From assembly GCA_029266335.1 (NCBI GenBank), contig JAQSXC010000031.1, forward strand, positions 1 to 50,830: 50,830 nucleotides of DNA. Direction: 5' to 3'. Source of the stretch: Eubacterium sp. Its GTDB lineage: Bacteria > Bacillota > Clostridia > Acetivibrionales > DSM-1351. The notes below the pieces were generated by a model, which worked only from the letters and a program-made list of their open reading frames with translations, was not told the DNA's origin and searched no databases. A program made the translations under genes and the position numbers. Positions 41,882 to 50,371 of the stretch are shown here, in pieces; the first letter of the stretch is position 1, and each line of letters begins with the position of its first letter.

Positions 41882-41894
41882 AACAGTTGTTTAT
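41882..41894. promoter_or_regulatory. Copy 2 of the shared 13-base motif, between SDR and TetR genes
   Basis: AACAGTTGTTTAT recurs from 32740-32752. Here it includes the dyad ACAAC-A-GTTGT (41880-41890), suitable for a dimeric repressor such as the divergent TetR protein. Confidence 0.45.
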
Positions 41895-41979
41895 ATATTC
41901 AAATTCAATTATAATAATCAGGAAAAGAAAAACAATCAGCAATTTGTTGATTGTTGTTGAATTAATGGAGATTTTAAAT

Positions 41980-42537
41980 ATGAATATTAAAAATAATCAG
42001 CGTTCTCAACATACACAGAATAAAATTAAACAGATATTAATTGAATTCCTGAAATCTAAAAATATACATCAAATCTCTGTACAGGATATCTGTAGAAAAG
42101 CTGATATAAACAGAACCACCTTTTATGCACATTATGACGACATCTATGATCTGATGTTTAAAATTGAGCAGGAAAAAGAGAAAGGTATTATCAGCCTCTT
42201 TCTGGAACCTGAAAGCGGAATGTATAACATTATTAATGAAAAAAGTCTTGAAAAGCTGATAAACTTTATATATGAAAATTCAGATTTTTACAGGGTTTAT
42301 TTAAATGACTTTGAGAGCAGCAAGGCTATAGACAAAAGCATTGCCGCCTCCTGGAAAAAATACATAGAACCTGCACTCAGGAAAGTGAATGACAAGTCGG
42401 AGATAGAGCTGAGATACCAATTTGAATATTTCAAATCCGGTCTTAACGGCGTTATTAAGAATTGGCTGAATACCAACTGCCAGGAGTCTCCTTCCAAACT
42501 AGCCCGGCTTATAAAAAGCTGTATTTATTTGAAATGA
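41980..42537 (+). CDS. TetR-family transcriptional regulator
   Basis: A 185-residue regulator. The N-terminal helix-turn-helix (about residues 14-62) reads IHQISVQDICRKADINRTTFYAHYDDIYDLMF, the typical TetR pattern; the C-terminal helical ligand domain matches the TetR_C_8-like group (DFYRVYL, then FEYFKSGLNGVIKNWL). The long frame begins at 41806, but ATG 41980 with GGAG nine bases upstream starts just before the DNA-binding domain and is preferred. It is divergent from the SDR, which it presumably represses. Confidence 0.86.
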   Translation: MNIKNNQRSQHTQNKIKQILIEFLKSKNIHQISVQDICRKADINRTTFYAHYDDIYDLMFKIEQEKEKGIISLFLEPESGMYNIINEKSLEKLINFIYENSDFYRVYLNDFESSKAIDKSIAASWKKYIEPALRKVNDKSEIELRYQFEYFKSGLNGVIKNWLNTNCQESPSKLARLIKSCIYLK

Positions 42538-42561
42538 TATTACCATGACAGTGGTCTGGCA

Positions 42562-43578
42562 TTATTCCTCCTTCTGATCAAATGAGCACAGAATATCTTT
42601 TTGCACAGGTGTATAGAAGAGCCTGCTGACCTCAGATGCTTTCCGTGTCTGCACGAGAATCCACATAAGCTTGGTAACAACTGCCTCAAGGGTCATATTA
42701 TAGGCCTCTATCAACTCAAATTTTTTCTTTACCTTTCGTCCCACCTCATATATGCTCATATTGCTGCCTTCATGCTGTACCTGGGTAGTCATTACAATAA
42801 TCCGCCCTGACTGGATCCAGTCTTCAAAGGCATTCATAAAGTCCACATCATCATAGAATGGAATCCCGCTTACACCGAAGCTCTCTATAACGACTGCATG
42901 ATACTCATCTTTGAGATATTTGAATATATCCGGCTTCATTCCGGGGATCAATTTAAATACAAATACATTTGGGTCCACCTGATCATAAAACCTTGGTGTC
43001 ATACCTTCATACTTTTCTTCCAGAAAAAATATCAGCTGCCCGTCTATTATTACAGCGGCTTCGGGAAAATCAATGCTTGAGAACGCATTGTAGCTTTTAG
43101 TTCTTAATTTCCGAGCTCTTGTACCAAGGATAACTTTTCCGTCAAAAACCAGATGCACACCGCAAGCCCTATCATCCGCAGCATAATAAAATGCATCCCT
43201 CAAGTTGATCCGTGCATCTGTTTCCTTATTGCATATGGACTTTTGCGAGCCGGTTATGACAATGGGTTTTGGGCTTTCCTGTATCAGATACGATAAGGCT
43301 GCTGCTGTATAAGCCATGGTATCGGTACCGTGGGTTATAACAAAACCGTCATATTTGTCATAATTATCCCTGATACAGCCTGCTATTCCACACCAGTGGT
43401 TATGACGAATGTTGGTACTGTCAAGATTAAACAACTGTACCGAATTCACTTTGCATCTTTTAGAAACTTCGGGTACACACGTTAATATTTCATCAGAGGT
43501 TAACTGCGGGCAGAGACCATCTTCAGTCATTTTTGTTGCAATAGTTCCACCTGTGGCAATTAATAAAATCGTTTTCAT
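42562..43578 (-). CDS. L-asparaginase (bacterial type I/II family)
   Basis: A 338-residue asparaginase hydrolysing asparagine to aspartate and ammonia. The first catalytic threonine is Thr12 (IATGGTIAT) and the second motif is THGTDTMAYTA (Thr85, Asp86). There is no signal peptide, and the length equals that of cytoplasmic type I enzymes. The ATG is preceded by GAGGAT at long spacing. It converges with the TetR gene (24-bp gap), stands alone, and no aspartase or transporter gene is adjacent. Confidence 0.92.
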   Translation of the reverse strand: MKTILLIATGGTIATKMTEDGLCPQLTSDEILTCVPEVSKRCKVNSVQLFNLDSTNIRHNHWCGIAGCIRDNYDKYDGFVITHGTDTMAYTAAALSYLIQESPKPIVITGSQKSICNKETDARINLRDAFYYAADDRACGVHLVFDGKVILGTRARKLRTKSYNAFSSIDFPEAAVIIDGQLIFFLEEKYEGMTPRFYDQVDPNVFVFKLIPGMKPDIFKYLKDEYHAVVIESFGVSGIPFYDDVDFMNAFEDWIQSGRIIVMTTQVQHEGSNMSIYEVGRKVKKKFELIEAYNMTLEAVVTKLMWILVQTRKASEVSRLFYTPVQKDILCSFDQKEE

Positions 43579-43721
43579 ACTAAATCATCCTCATACAGTT
43601 TTGTCTTATTAAATCAAATTCTATTTTGGAAGTAAAAGTTTGGCACACAAACATTTATTTGCAAATAATATAATCCCTCTTTTATTTTATCAAAAAAATA
43701 GAAAATTTACTTCACAGTATA

Positions 43722-43757
43722 AAAAAGCTTTGCGGCAACGCAGCCACAAAGCTTTTT
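43722..43757 (-). terminator. Terminator of the kor-encapsulin operon
   Basis: An 11-bp stem AAAAAGCTTTG/CAAAGCTTTTT (43722-43732, 43747-43757) extended by GGC/GCC around a six-base loop. On the minus strand it is followed by TTTATAC with T-rich arms. It lies just after the rubrerythrin remnant. Confidence 0.8.
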
Positions 43758-43772
43758 CTCTTCTAAAATTGT

Positions 43773-43889
43773 TTAAAAATTTCCTATGTCTTTTTCTTCT
43801 TTTACTGCGTCCTGAACAGCCTTGAAAAGCTGTGCATGTATTTTCTCGGCTTCCAGAGCAAAGTGGAAGGAGCGCAGTACCTGGCTCCA
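43773..43889 (-). pseudogene. C-terminal remnant of a rubrerythrin gene
   Basis: Translating this stretch on the minus strand in the frame ending at TAA 43773-43775 gives about 38 codons whose core reads LRSFHFALEAEKIHAQLF, followed by KAVQDAVKEEKDIGNF. This is the last helix of the rubrerythrin diiron domain, including its Glu-x2-His iron-ligand motif (EKIH). No start codon or upstream half exists: the encapsulin stop codon lies 14 bp upstream and the frame is closed shortly before. The rubredoxin tail is also missing. It appears to be what is left after a deletion, next to a ferritin-type nanocompartment locus. Confidence 0.7.
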
Positions 43890-43902
43890 TATTAAAAATT
43901 CA

Positions 43903-44718
43903 TCACTCCAAAACAACTATTGCCTGTTTTCTCTTTATACGGAGCAATACTGTTTCCAGCACTCTAAAACTGTGGTTAAGATCTTTTTGTTCCAGATAAG
44001 CCGTAATCAGGTCCTGTCCTATAACCAGATCCATATTTCTTGAATCGGAGCAAACCAATACTGCTTTTCCTTTTCCTAAAACAGGACTCTTAAATAAATG
44101 CCCGTCCAGCAATTTGCTCACCCTGTCAATTTCAAGCAAGCCTGTTCCCTCCTGAAGTCTTTGCATTTGCATATAGAGATCAGGACTGACTGTAAGTGAA
44201 TAGGTTCCGTAAATTGCTTTGGAAACCAGCAGTTCTATAGCAGCCGCCACATCAGTAAATGCATTTTCTCCGGCAGTCCAGTCTTTTCTTTTTAATTTGT
44301 TTGTTCCGGATGCAGTCAACAGGCCTTCATAGCCTTTTGCTTCACTGCCAAAAAAGATGAGTTTTTCCTCTTTGAGAGCGCAGGCCTGTGCCGAATCCAT
44401 CGCCTTTGAAAGATCTATCCTGTAATCTGAGTTTTGGCTGATTTCAAGATCTTTACCCAAAATAGTAAAATCATCATATATGGTGGGTATTTCTACATAT
44501 TTTCTTCCTTTCATTGTTATAATGCCGTCTTCGGTTACTTCATCCACTTCATCGGCATTATCAATGTTAATGCTTCCGGTGCCTGGTCCCAGAGGACCGA
44601 ATACATGTAAGAAACGTCGTCCGGTAAGAACATTCCGGGCAGCTTTTACCACTGCAGAATCTATTTGCTCCCAAAGTTCATTTGATATTGGGGAACCTTC
44701 TCTTGATAAGTAATTCAT
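43903..44718 (-). CDS. Encapsulin shell protein (family 1)
   Basis: A 271-residue HK97-fold shell protein. It begins MNYLSREGSPISNELWEQID and has the GRRFLHVFGPLGPG segment, a long E-loop region (about 50-95), the DDFTILGKDLE core and the GYEGLLTASG turn, as in Thermotoga and Brevibacterium encapsulins. Such proteins assemble into hollow compartments that carry cargo bearing a short C-terminal peptide. The cargo gene lies 87 bp upstream in the same operon. RBS AAAGGAGG. The protein ends normally (LRIKRKQAIVVLE). Confidence 0.93.
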   Translation of the reverse strand: MNYLSREGSPISNELWEQIDSAVVKAARNVLTGRRFLHVFGPLGPGTGSINIDNADEVDEVTEDGIITMKGRKYVEIPTIYDDFTILGKDLEISQNSDYRIDLSKAMDSAQACALKEEKLIFFGSEAKGYEGLLTASGTNKLKRKDWTAGENAFTDVAAAIELLVSKAIYGTYSLTVSPDLYMQMQRLQEGTGLLEIDRVSKLLDGHLFKSPVLGKGKAVLVCSDSRNMDLVIGQDLITAYLEQKDLNHSFRVLETVLLRIKRKQAIVVLE

Positions 44719-44805
44719 ATCCTTAACCTCCTTTTTGTTGACAATTTAACAAGTGTAATACACACTATATTTATTCTAATCAATAACAGCATAAATTACG
44801 TCAAT

Positions 44806-45177
44806 TTATTCGTTTAATAAGCTGCCTAAAGTCGTCTGAGGCTTAACAGCTTTTGATTGTGCTGTTTCATTTTCAGCAATTCCCAGTTCTGCAAGCAACT
44901 CTTTTACTTCTTCTTCTCCGGAGGCAAATAATTCTGCTTCCTTTGGATCCAAAATTCTGAGGAGAGTCATCAATTCTCCCACATGCGCTTTTTCTTCATC
45001 ACGGATATCACTTATAATTTTTTTTGCAATCTCGTCATCGGTTGCCTGAACATGTGCATCATATACATATATTGCTTCAATTTCACCTGCAATATCAAGG
45101 CGTATGGCCTGTATTAATTCTTCCTTTGTTAGTTTTCTGTTTACGTTTCCCTGAAAAGGATTTGCAAAGTTTGGCAT
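44806..45177 (-). CDS. Encapsulated ferritin-like cargo protein (EncFtn type)
   Basis: A 123-residue protein with a two-helix ferritin-like core. Iron ligands Glu32, Glu62 and His65 (LDIAGEIEA and DEEKAHVGEL) fall at the positions known for encapsulated ferritin. The C-terminal TTLGSLLNE (residues 115-123) matches the encapsulin cargo-loading peptide pattern (LTVGSL-like), after a flexible linker. It oxidises and routes iron into the shell made by the next gene. RBS AGGAGG. It follows korB by 21 bp, so the nanocompartment is cotranscribed with a ferredoxin oxidoreductase. Confidence 0.92.
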   Translation of the reverse strand: MPNFANPFQGNVNRKLTKEELIQAIRLDIAGEIEAIYVYDAHVQATDDEIAKKIISDIRDEEKAHVGELMTLLRILDPKEAELFASGEEEVKELLAELGIAENETAQSKAVKPQTTLGSLLNE

Positions 45178-45198
45178 ATGTTACCCTCCTGTAAAAAT

Positions 45199-46050
45199 TT
45201 ATATGAAATCCTTCAAATAACCTTTTATCTTATCCATATCTGTTTCCTTGTCAATAAGAGACTGAGCTCCATTCAGAAACTCAAACTTCTCATTAAAGGT
45301 CTGCTTTTCTTTTTGGTATAATATTCCCAGAGGAATCCTGTCTCCCCATTCCATTGCCTTTTCCATGGCTTTTAACCGGTCTGTGGCATCATAGCTTTCA
45401 TCCAGTTTATAAACACGTTTGCTGTACCACTGGAAGGTATTTATCTTGTTAAAACTTACACAGGGCTGAAGAATGTCAACAAGCGCATAGCCTTTGTATT
45501 TAATGGCTTCATACATTATTGATGCCAGTTGCTCCTTATCCCCGCTGAAAGCCCTTGCAACAAAACCGGCTCCCAAAGCTAAAGCCAATAACAAAGGGTT
45601 TAAAGGCTCATTCATTGAGCCGGCGGTCTGAACCCCGGTTACATGGCCCATATCGGTTGTGGGAGACGCCTGTCCCTTAGTAAGTCCGTATATTTGATTG
45701 TCATGAACGAAATGTGTTATATCTACATTCCTTCTTATATTATGAAGGAAGTGATTGCCGCCCTCCCCATAAGAATCTCCATCACCGGTATTAATTATTA
45801 CTGTCAGATCCTTATTGACTATTTTTGCAGCAACTGCCGGCGGCAGTGATCTGCCATGAAGTCCGCAGAAACCGTTGGTATTTATATATTGAGCTGTTTT
45901 GGCAGCCTGACCGATGCCGCCTACAACCAATACTTCATGTGGCTTTTTGCCTGTTCTCTCCAGAGCAGTTTTTAATGACTCAATTATGTTAAAATCTCCG
46001 CAGCCTGGACACCAGGCTGTTTCTGAAATAGTATACTTTGCATCGCACAT
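45199..46050 (-). CDS. korB: 2-oxoacid:ferredoxin oxidoreductase beta subunit (KorB type)
   Basis: A 283-residue TPP-binding subunit: CPGCGDFNI with Cys14 and Cys17 as Fe-S ligands, the TPP/Mg motif GDGDSYGEGGNHF, and NNxIYGLTKGQ-type HDNQIYGLTKGQASPT. With KorA it decarboxylates 2-oxoglutarate or a related 2-oxoacid to acyl-CoA and reduces ferredoxin; the reverse direction is also possible in anaerobes. It starts two bases after the korA stop codon, with GGGGGAA upstream, and is followed by the encapsulin cargo gene. Confidence 0.93.
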   Translation of the reverse strand: MCDAKYTISETAWCPGCGDFNIIESLKTALERTGKKPHEVLVVGGIGQAAKTAQYINTNGFCGLHGRSLPPAVAAKIVNKDLTVIINTGDGDSYGEGGNHFLHNIRRNVDITHFVHDNQIYGLTKGQASPTTDMGHVTGVQTAGSMNEPLNPLLLALALGAGFVARAFSGDKEQLASIMYEAIKYKGYALVDILQPCVSFNKINTFQWYSKRVYKLDESYDATDRLKAMEKAMEWGDRIPLGILYQKEKQTFNEKFEFLNGAQSLIDKETDMDKIKGYLKDFI

Positions 46051-46052
46051 AT

Positions 46053-47729
46053 TTATTCATTCCCCCTGACTTTGTTATAAATAAATTGGGAACTCATTGG
46101 TCGCCCATCGTATTTAAGTATGCTTTCATTACAGAAAATTCCTGTAACTTCAGACACTATAGAAGCCAGCTGGCCTGTAGCGTTCTGTTCTACATTTATA
46201 ACTTTTTTGGCTATTTGGGCTTTTTCCTTCAGTAATTTTACCGGAAGTGGCCATACATCGCCAAAAACAAGTGCTCCATATTTTTTATCAGAATTACTGT
46301 TAAGCATTTTTATTGCTTCTGTGACCGGCCCCCAGGTTGACCCCCATGCCAGCAGCAATACTTCGCAATTATCTTCTCCAATAAATTCCGGCTCTTCAAG
46401 CTCCGTTTTCAGCAGCTCAAATTTGCGCATTCTCTTATCAACCATGTCATTTCTTACAGAAGCAGATTCGGTTATGTGACCGAATTCGTCATGTTCATCG
46501 CTGTCCACCAGCACAGTAACTCCCGGATTTTTACCGGGTACAAGCCTTGGAGATATTCCTGTTGGTGTTACCTCATAACGCTTATATGGCATGTTTTCAT
46601 CATATTTATGATCTGCTATGTAATAATTTTTCGTAACCTTGTCAAAGTCAAAAGGCTTGATGGTTACAGTTGAATCCGAAAGGAATTGATCGCTGAGCAG
46701 AATTACAGGTATCTGATACTTATCTGCCAGATTAAAGGCTCTTACTGTTTGATAAAAAGCATCTTCAGAATTTTTTAAAGCTATAACCATACGTGGAAAC
46801 TCTCCCTGGGATGCAGATATCACGAATTTCAGATCGCTTTGCTCTGTTCTGGTCGGTAATCCGGTAGTTGGTCCCGGACGCTGAACTTCAGCTATTACCA
46901 AGGGCACTTCAAGCATACCTGAAAGCCCCAGTGCTTCTACCATCAGTGCAAAGCCTCCTCCGGAGGTTCCTGTCATTGCTCTCGCTCCGGCATATGAGGC
47001 ACCGATTGCCATCATTATAGCTGCAATCTCATCTTCAGCCTGTTCCACAACAATTTCCGAATCCAGCATTTTTGATGCCAGATAATCCATAATGCTTGTA
47101 GAAGGTGTCATAGGATATGCCGAATAGAACTTACATCCTGAAGCAAGTACACCAAGAGCAACTGCCTCGTTACCATTTATTAAAATATTATTATCCGGCT
47201 TTCCTGAAATTAAATTATTTTTTCTTGTTACCTGTTTTCCTCCGGCTTCACATGCAGCATAATTCTGTTCAGCTATCTCCTTGCTGAATAATTCGGCAAA
47301 AACCGTTTCGGTATCAGCATTTTCAATACCCAGGATTTCCAAAACCGCACCTATGGCTACACTTCCTACTGTCCTGGCATTACCTGCAGCAGCAGCAATT
47401 TTTTTCAGAGGCAGCTTTATTATTCTTGAATCCTCATCGGAAATATCTTCGTCAGAAATCACAAAACCTTCTGCTTTAAGGTAATGCATGTGATTTTTTA
47501 CTGTCTCACCATTCATGGCAATAATACCGTCCAGCACTTCGCTGTGTGAAAGAATCCTTTCATTTCCAAAACGGATCTGAATAAAATTATGACCTCCTCT
47601 TACTCTTGACATGTAATCCCTGATTGTAAATACTTCAAAACCCTGTCTTTTAAGTGTTTTTTCCAGTACAGCAGCCATGGATTCTATTCCCTGTCCTGCT
47701 GAACCCCCAATTAAAATATTAGAAATCAC
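46053..47729 (-). CDS. korA: 2-oxoacid:acceptor oxidoreductase, fused gamma-alpha subunit (KorA type)
   Basis: A 558-residue fusion of the gamma domain (about 1-185; GGSAGQGIESMAAVL, RVRGGHNFIQIRFG) and the alpha, pyrimidine-binding domain (about 190-558; YPMTPSTSIMDYLA, EDEIAAIMMAIGASYAGARAMTGTSGGG, RPGPTTGLPTRTEQSDL). The fusion is the usual layout in the 2-oxoglutarate/2-oxoacid ferredoxin enzymes that have separate beta subunits. No delta ferredoxin subunit gene is present, as in two-subunit enzymes. The start is GTG 47729, with GAGGTGGG upstream; it is the first gene of the operon leading to the encapsulin genes. Confidence 0.93.
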   Translation of the reverse strand: MISNILIGGSAGQGIESMAAVLEKTLKRQGFEVFTIRDYMSRVRGGHNFIQIRFGNERILSHSEVLDGIIAMNGETVKNHMHYLKAEGFVISDEDISDEDSRIIKLPLKKIAAAAGNARTVGSVAIGAVLEILGIENADTETVFAELFSKEIAEQNYAACEAGGKQVTRKNNLISGKPDNNILINGNEAVALGVLASGCKFYSAYPMTPSTSIMDYLASKMLDSEIVVEQAEDEIAAIMMAIGASYAGARAMTGTSGGGFALMVEALGLSGMLEVPLVIAEVQRPGPTTGLPTRTEQSDLKFVISASQGEFPRMVIALKNSEDAFYQTVRAFNLADKYQIPVILLSDQFLSDSTVTIKPFDFDKVTKNYYIADHKYDENMPYKRYEVTPTGISPRLVPGKNPGVTVLVDSDEHDEFGHITESASVRNDMVDKRMRKFELLKTELEEPEFIGEDNCEVLLLAWGSTWGPVTEAIKMLNSNSDKKYGALVFGDVWPLPVKLLKEKAQIAKKVINVEQNATGQLASIVSEVTGIFCNESILKYDGRPMSSQFIYNKVRGNE

Positions 47730-47854
47730 TATCCCACCTCTTTATTTTATATAGTAAATTATGTCTCAAGATGTTTTATAATTACCACATTATTTGCCAT
47801 ATAAACATTAAAATTTGATTACCTTAAAAAAATGCATTATTTAATTTTACTATA

Positions 47855-47894
47855 TTGCATTGCAAGGTAGCGTGTGATAACATATACATATAAT
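47855..47894 (+). promoter_or_regulatory. Candidate promoter and operator of the PadR operon
   Basis: TATAAT at 47889-47894 lies 33 bp before the ATG; no good -35 is seen. The palindrome TTGCA-T-TGCAA (47855-47865) covers the -35 region and is a candidate PadR binding site. Confidence 0.4.
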
Positions 47895-47926
47895 ATAAAT
47901 TCCCATTTTTTACAAGGAAGTGATAT

Positions 47927-48244
47927 ATGAATATTCAACTAAAAAAAGGCGTTTTAGAGCTTTGTGTGCTTTCCATGGTAAATCAGAAGGATTGCTACGG
48001 TTATGAATTGGTTAATGAGATATCCAAGAATATTGTTATCTCAGAAGGTACTATATATCCCCTGCTTAAGCGATTAAAAGATGAGGGGTTCGTAACTACT
48101 TATCTGGCAGAATCACAGGAGGGTCCTCCCAGAAAATACTACCGGATAACACCATTAGGAATCAGCACCTATGAACAGTTGGCATCAGAATGGTTTTCAT
48201 TTGTCGAAGGCGTTAACAGCATTATAAAGGAGGAAATAAAATGA
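47927..48244 (+). CDS. PadR-family transcriptional regulator
   Basis: A 105-residue PadR protein: winged helix (residues about 8-80) with [38 protein letters not shown] and the wing [13 protein letters not shown], and a short C-terminal dimerisation helix. Its stop codon overlaps the ATG of the next gene (ATGA), the standard arrangement of PadR with DUF1700 membrane proteins in Firmicutes. It is expected to repress its own operon and to respond to envelope or phenolic stress; the signal is unknown. RBS AAGGAAG. Confidence 0.92.
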   Translation: MNIQLKKGVLELCVLSMVNQKDCYGYELVNEISKNIVISEGTIYPLLKRLKDEGFVTTYLAESQEGPPRKYYRITPLGISTYEQLASEWFSFVEGVNSIIKEEIK

Positions 48245-49719
48245 CCCGGAATAATTTCTTAAATATTCTTGCTCAATCAATTACACATTTATCACAGGAG
48301 GAACAAAACGATATATTATTTGACTATACCGAGCATTTCCGAATCGGCATGGAACAGGGCAAAACCGAAGAAGAAATAGCCAGCTCGCTGGGAGATCCTG
48401 AACTTATAGCAAGTCAGTATAGTCCCCGCTCTGCTCCTTCATCACCCGAAAGAGGTAAAAAACCACTGATATACCTGAGCATACTTACAGGTATTATTGT
48501 TGTATTTATTGCGGTATTATTGTTTATACGTTATTTTAATATTGATGAGGTACCCGTTTATGCTTCATCCAGTACTTCCGAGATTTCATCTGCAGATACC
48601 TCTCTTCCGTCCGCTGCTTCAAATACAACTCCTTCCTCGCAGGCGGAACCCTCCGGAAATGCTGGTAAGGACAGTGTTATGAAAGATTCAGGCGATGAAG
48701 AATTTGGCGGAAGCTTTAAAGATGGTTTTAAAGATGGATTTAAAGCCTTTAACGATACCTTTGAAAATAATATGGAGAGCTTCGTAGATTCAGTGGAAAA
48801 TAATATAGGAGTTACCCCTAATGATATCGATATACAAAAAAGCTCCTCACTTAAAGGTATACAATCTCTTGATATTTCGGATACCTTTGCTTCAATACAA
48901 TTTATTAAATCCGAAGGTGAGGAAATCAAGGTTCATCTGCATGGAGCTGTAAGGAGCACAGGTGCTTTCGCACCTGGTCTGGAGATGAGTAAGAATGGAA
49001 GCAGGCTATCCTTTAAGATGAACAAGTCTCCGGGCAGTTTATCCATAAATGCAAGTAATTTGGTTATGGATGTTTACCTCCCTGAGAGTTTTACAGGTGA
49101 AGTTCAGTTAACCACAACCTCAGGAGATATTGATGTAAATGGATATAATTTTAAAGATATTAATTGCCATACAACATCGGGAGATATTAAACTCCAAAAA
49201 GGCAAAAATATAAAAAGTGTAAATTGTGAAACTGTTTCAGGAGATATAGCTTTATCTGAGTTAGCTTCAAATAAAGTTTCTGTAGAAACTTCTTCCGGTA
49301 ACATACAGCTCGCAACAATCTCTGCAGAGTTGAACCTGAATACTGTTTCGGGAGATGTAACCATATCAGAAGTAATTTCAGATAAACTTTCTGTAGAGAC
49401 TTCATCCGGCAATATACACCTCAATACAATTTCCGCAGAAATGAATTTGAATTCCGTATCGGGTGATATCAGTGTAGCCTGTAAGGAACTAAAAAATGAT
49501 CTTACAGCTAATAGTATATCCGGCAGCGTCAAATTGAAATTGCCTGATAAAGCAGATTTCAAACTTAAAGCTCAAAGCGGAAGCGGTACTATTTCAAATT
49601 CTTTTTCCATGATGCAGACTAAATCCGGAAACAGAAATACTCTCGAGGGAGTTGTCAATTCAGGCAATTACCAGATTGATCTGGCTACTGTTTCAGGTGA
49701 TATAAACATATTAAATTAA
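48241..49719 (+). CDS. DUF1700/DUF4097 membrane protein with repetitive beta-helix-like domain
   Basis: A 492-residue protein. Residues 1-60 match the DUF1700 type ([14 protein letters not shown]...[15 protein letters not shown]). One membrane helix (about 76-97) is followed by a Ser/Thr/Pro/Ala-rich linker (108-150), then a Gly/Phe repeat region ([14 protein letters not shown]) and a DUF4097-type domain (about 200-492) with repeated T(T/V)SGDI turns. A 38-residue unit is duplicated in tandem (around 340-377 and 378-415). The C-terminal domain is outside the cell and may bind wall or surface components. Cotranscribed with the PadR gene. Confidence 0.85.
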   Translation: MTRNNFLNILAQSITHLSQEEQNDILFDYTEHFRIGMEQGKTEEEIASSLGDPELIASQYSPRSAPSSPERGKKPLIYLSILTGIIVVFIAVLLFIRYFNIDEVPVYASSSTSEISSADTSLPSAASNTTPSSQAEPSGNAGKDSVMKDSGDEEFGGSFKDGFKDGFKAFNDTFENNMESFVDSVENNIGVTPNDIDIQKSSSLKGIQSLDISDTFASIQFIKSEGEEIKVHLHGAVRSTGAFAPGLEMSKNGSRLSFKMNKSPGSLSINASNLVMDVYLPESFTGEVQLTTTSGDIDVNGYNFKDINCHTTSGDIKLQKGKNIKSVNCETVSGDIALSELASNKVSVETSSGNIQLATISAELNLNTVSGDVTISEVISDKLSVETSSGNIHLNTISAEMNLNSVSGDISVACKELKNDLTANSISGSVKLKLPDKADFKLKAQSGSGTISNSFSMMQTKSGNRNTLEGVVNSGNYQIDLATVSGDINILN

Positions 49720-49734
49720 TATTTAAATGCTCCT

Positions 49735-49773
49735 CCCCGAACATGAATTTACCAAAATCTTCTCTGTTCGGGG
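49735..49773 (+). terminator. Terminator of the PadR operon
   Basis: CCCCGAACA (49735-49743) pairs with TGTTCGGGG (49765-49773), followed by ATTTTTTC. It lies 15 bp after the stop codon. The 21-nt loop is long. Confidence 0.85.
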
Positions 49774-49803
49774 ATTTTTTCTTCAGTCCTGGTAGTCTTG
49801 ACC

Positions 49804-50145
49804 TTACATATCATAACTGTCTTTTTCAAAGGCATCAAAATCAAATTGACCCTTTCCATTAACCTTACCAGGAATATTTTCTCCAAATTCCTTATACTGA
49901 TCCTTACAGGTTTTATCATCATCCAGATAGCCAATTTCCTTAAGCAGCAGCAATATTAAAAGTCCATCCAAAATTGTTAAATGCTCAAAATCATTTTTCT
50001 TGCATTTATGCTTTTTCCTTGTCTCATAATCTGACTCAAAATTATTCTCATCTATCTTCTCATCTTTGATTTTTCCTGATTCAGGTTTATTAAATGTAGT
50101 TTTCTTACTATGAGAATGCTTATCTTTTTTTCTTTTTCTTCCCAT
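49804..50145 (-). CDS. Small charged protein of unknown function
   Basis: A 113-residue protein: a Lys/His/Ser-rich N-terminus (MGRKRKKDKHSHSKK), a mixed acidic/basic middle, one hydrophobic stretch (LTILDGLLILLLLKEIGYL, about 62-80) and an acidic C-terminus. The pattern is like small clostridial spore or envelope proteins but I do not recognise a family. The hydrophobic stretch is only just long enough for a membrane helix and may instead be an amphipathic interface. ATG 50145 is chosen because GGGAG lies six bases upstream; the frame extends six codons further. No operon partner. Confidence 0.6.
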   Translation of the reverse strand: MGRKRKKDKHSHSKKTTFNKPESGKIKDEKIDENNFESDYETRKKHKCKKNDFEHLTILDGLLILLLLKEIGYLDDDKTCKDQYKEFGENIPGKVNGKGQFDFDAFEKDSYDM

Positions 50146-50221
50146 ATTATCACTCCCATACAAAAGCTTTCATTATAACATATGTTTAGTTTACATAATT
50201 TGAGACTGATGAAATTAAAAA

Positions 50222-50264
50222 CCCCCGGAACAGCAAATTTCCAATTGATTTGCTGTTCCGGGGG
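50222..50264 (-). terminator. Very strong terminator of the alpha/beta hydrolase gene
   Basis: A 17-bp perfect stem (50222-50238 with 50248-50264; GC-rich base CCCCCGGAACAG) and a nine-base loop, followed on the minus strand by TTTTTAATTT. About 108 bp of untranslated sequence separates it from the stop codon. Confidence 0.85.
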
Positions 50265-50371
50265 GGTTAACTGCGTTTGATATAAGGTTACATGTACCAC
50301 TTCAATACATAAGCACTGACGGTACCGGTGCTCTGTCCAAACCAAATACCGCTCTGAATACCCACCTGTTG

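Noticed and set aside
43690-43890. Minus-strand open frame starting at an ATG after the encapsulin gene
   Set aside because: Its product is low-quality (Arg/Lys-rich) and it reads through the terminator stem; a different frame of the same DNA gives a clear rubrerythrin remnant instead.
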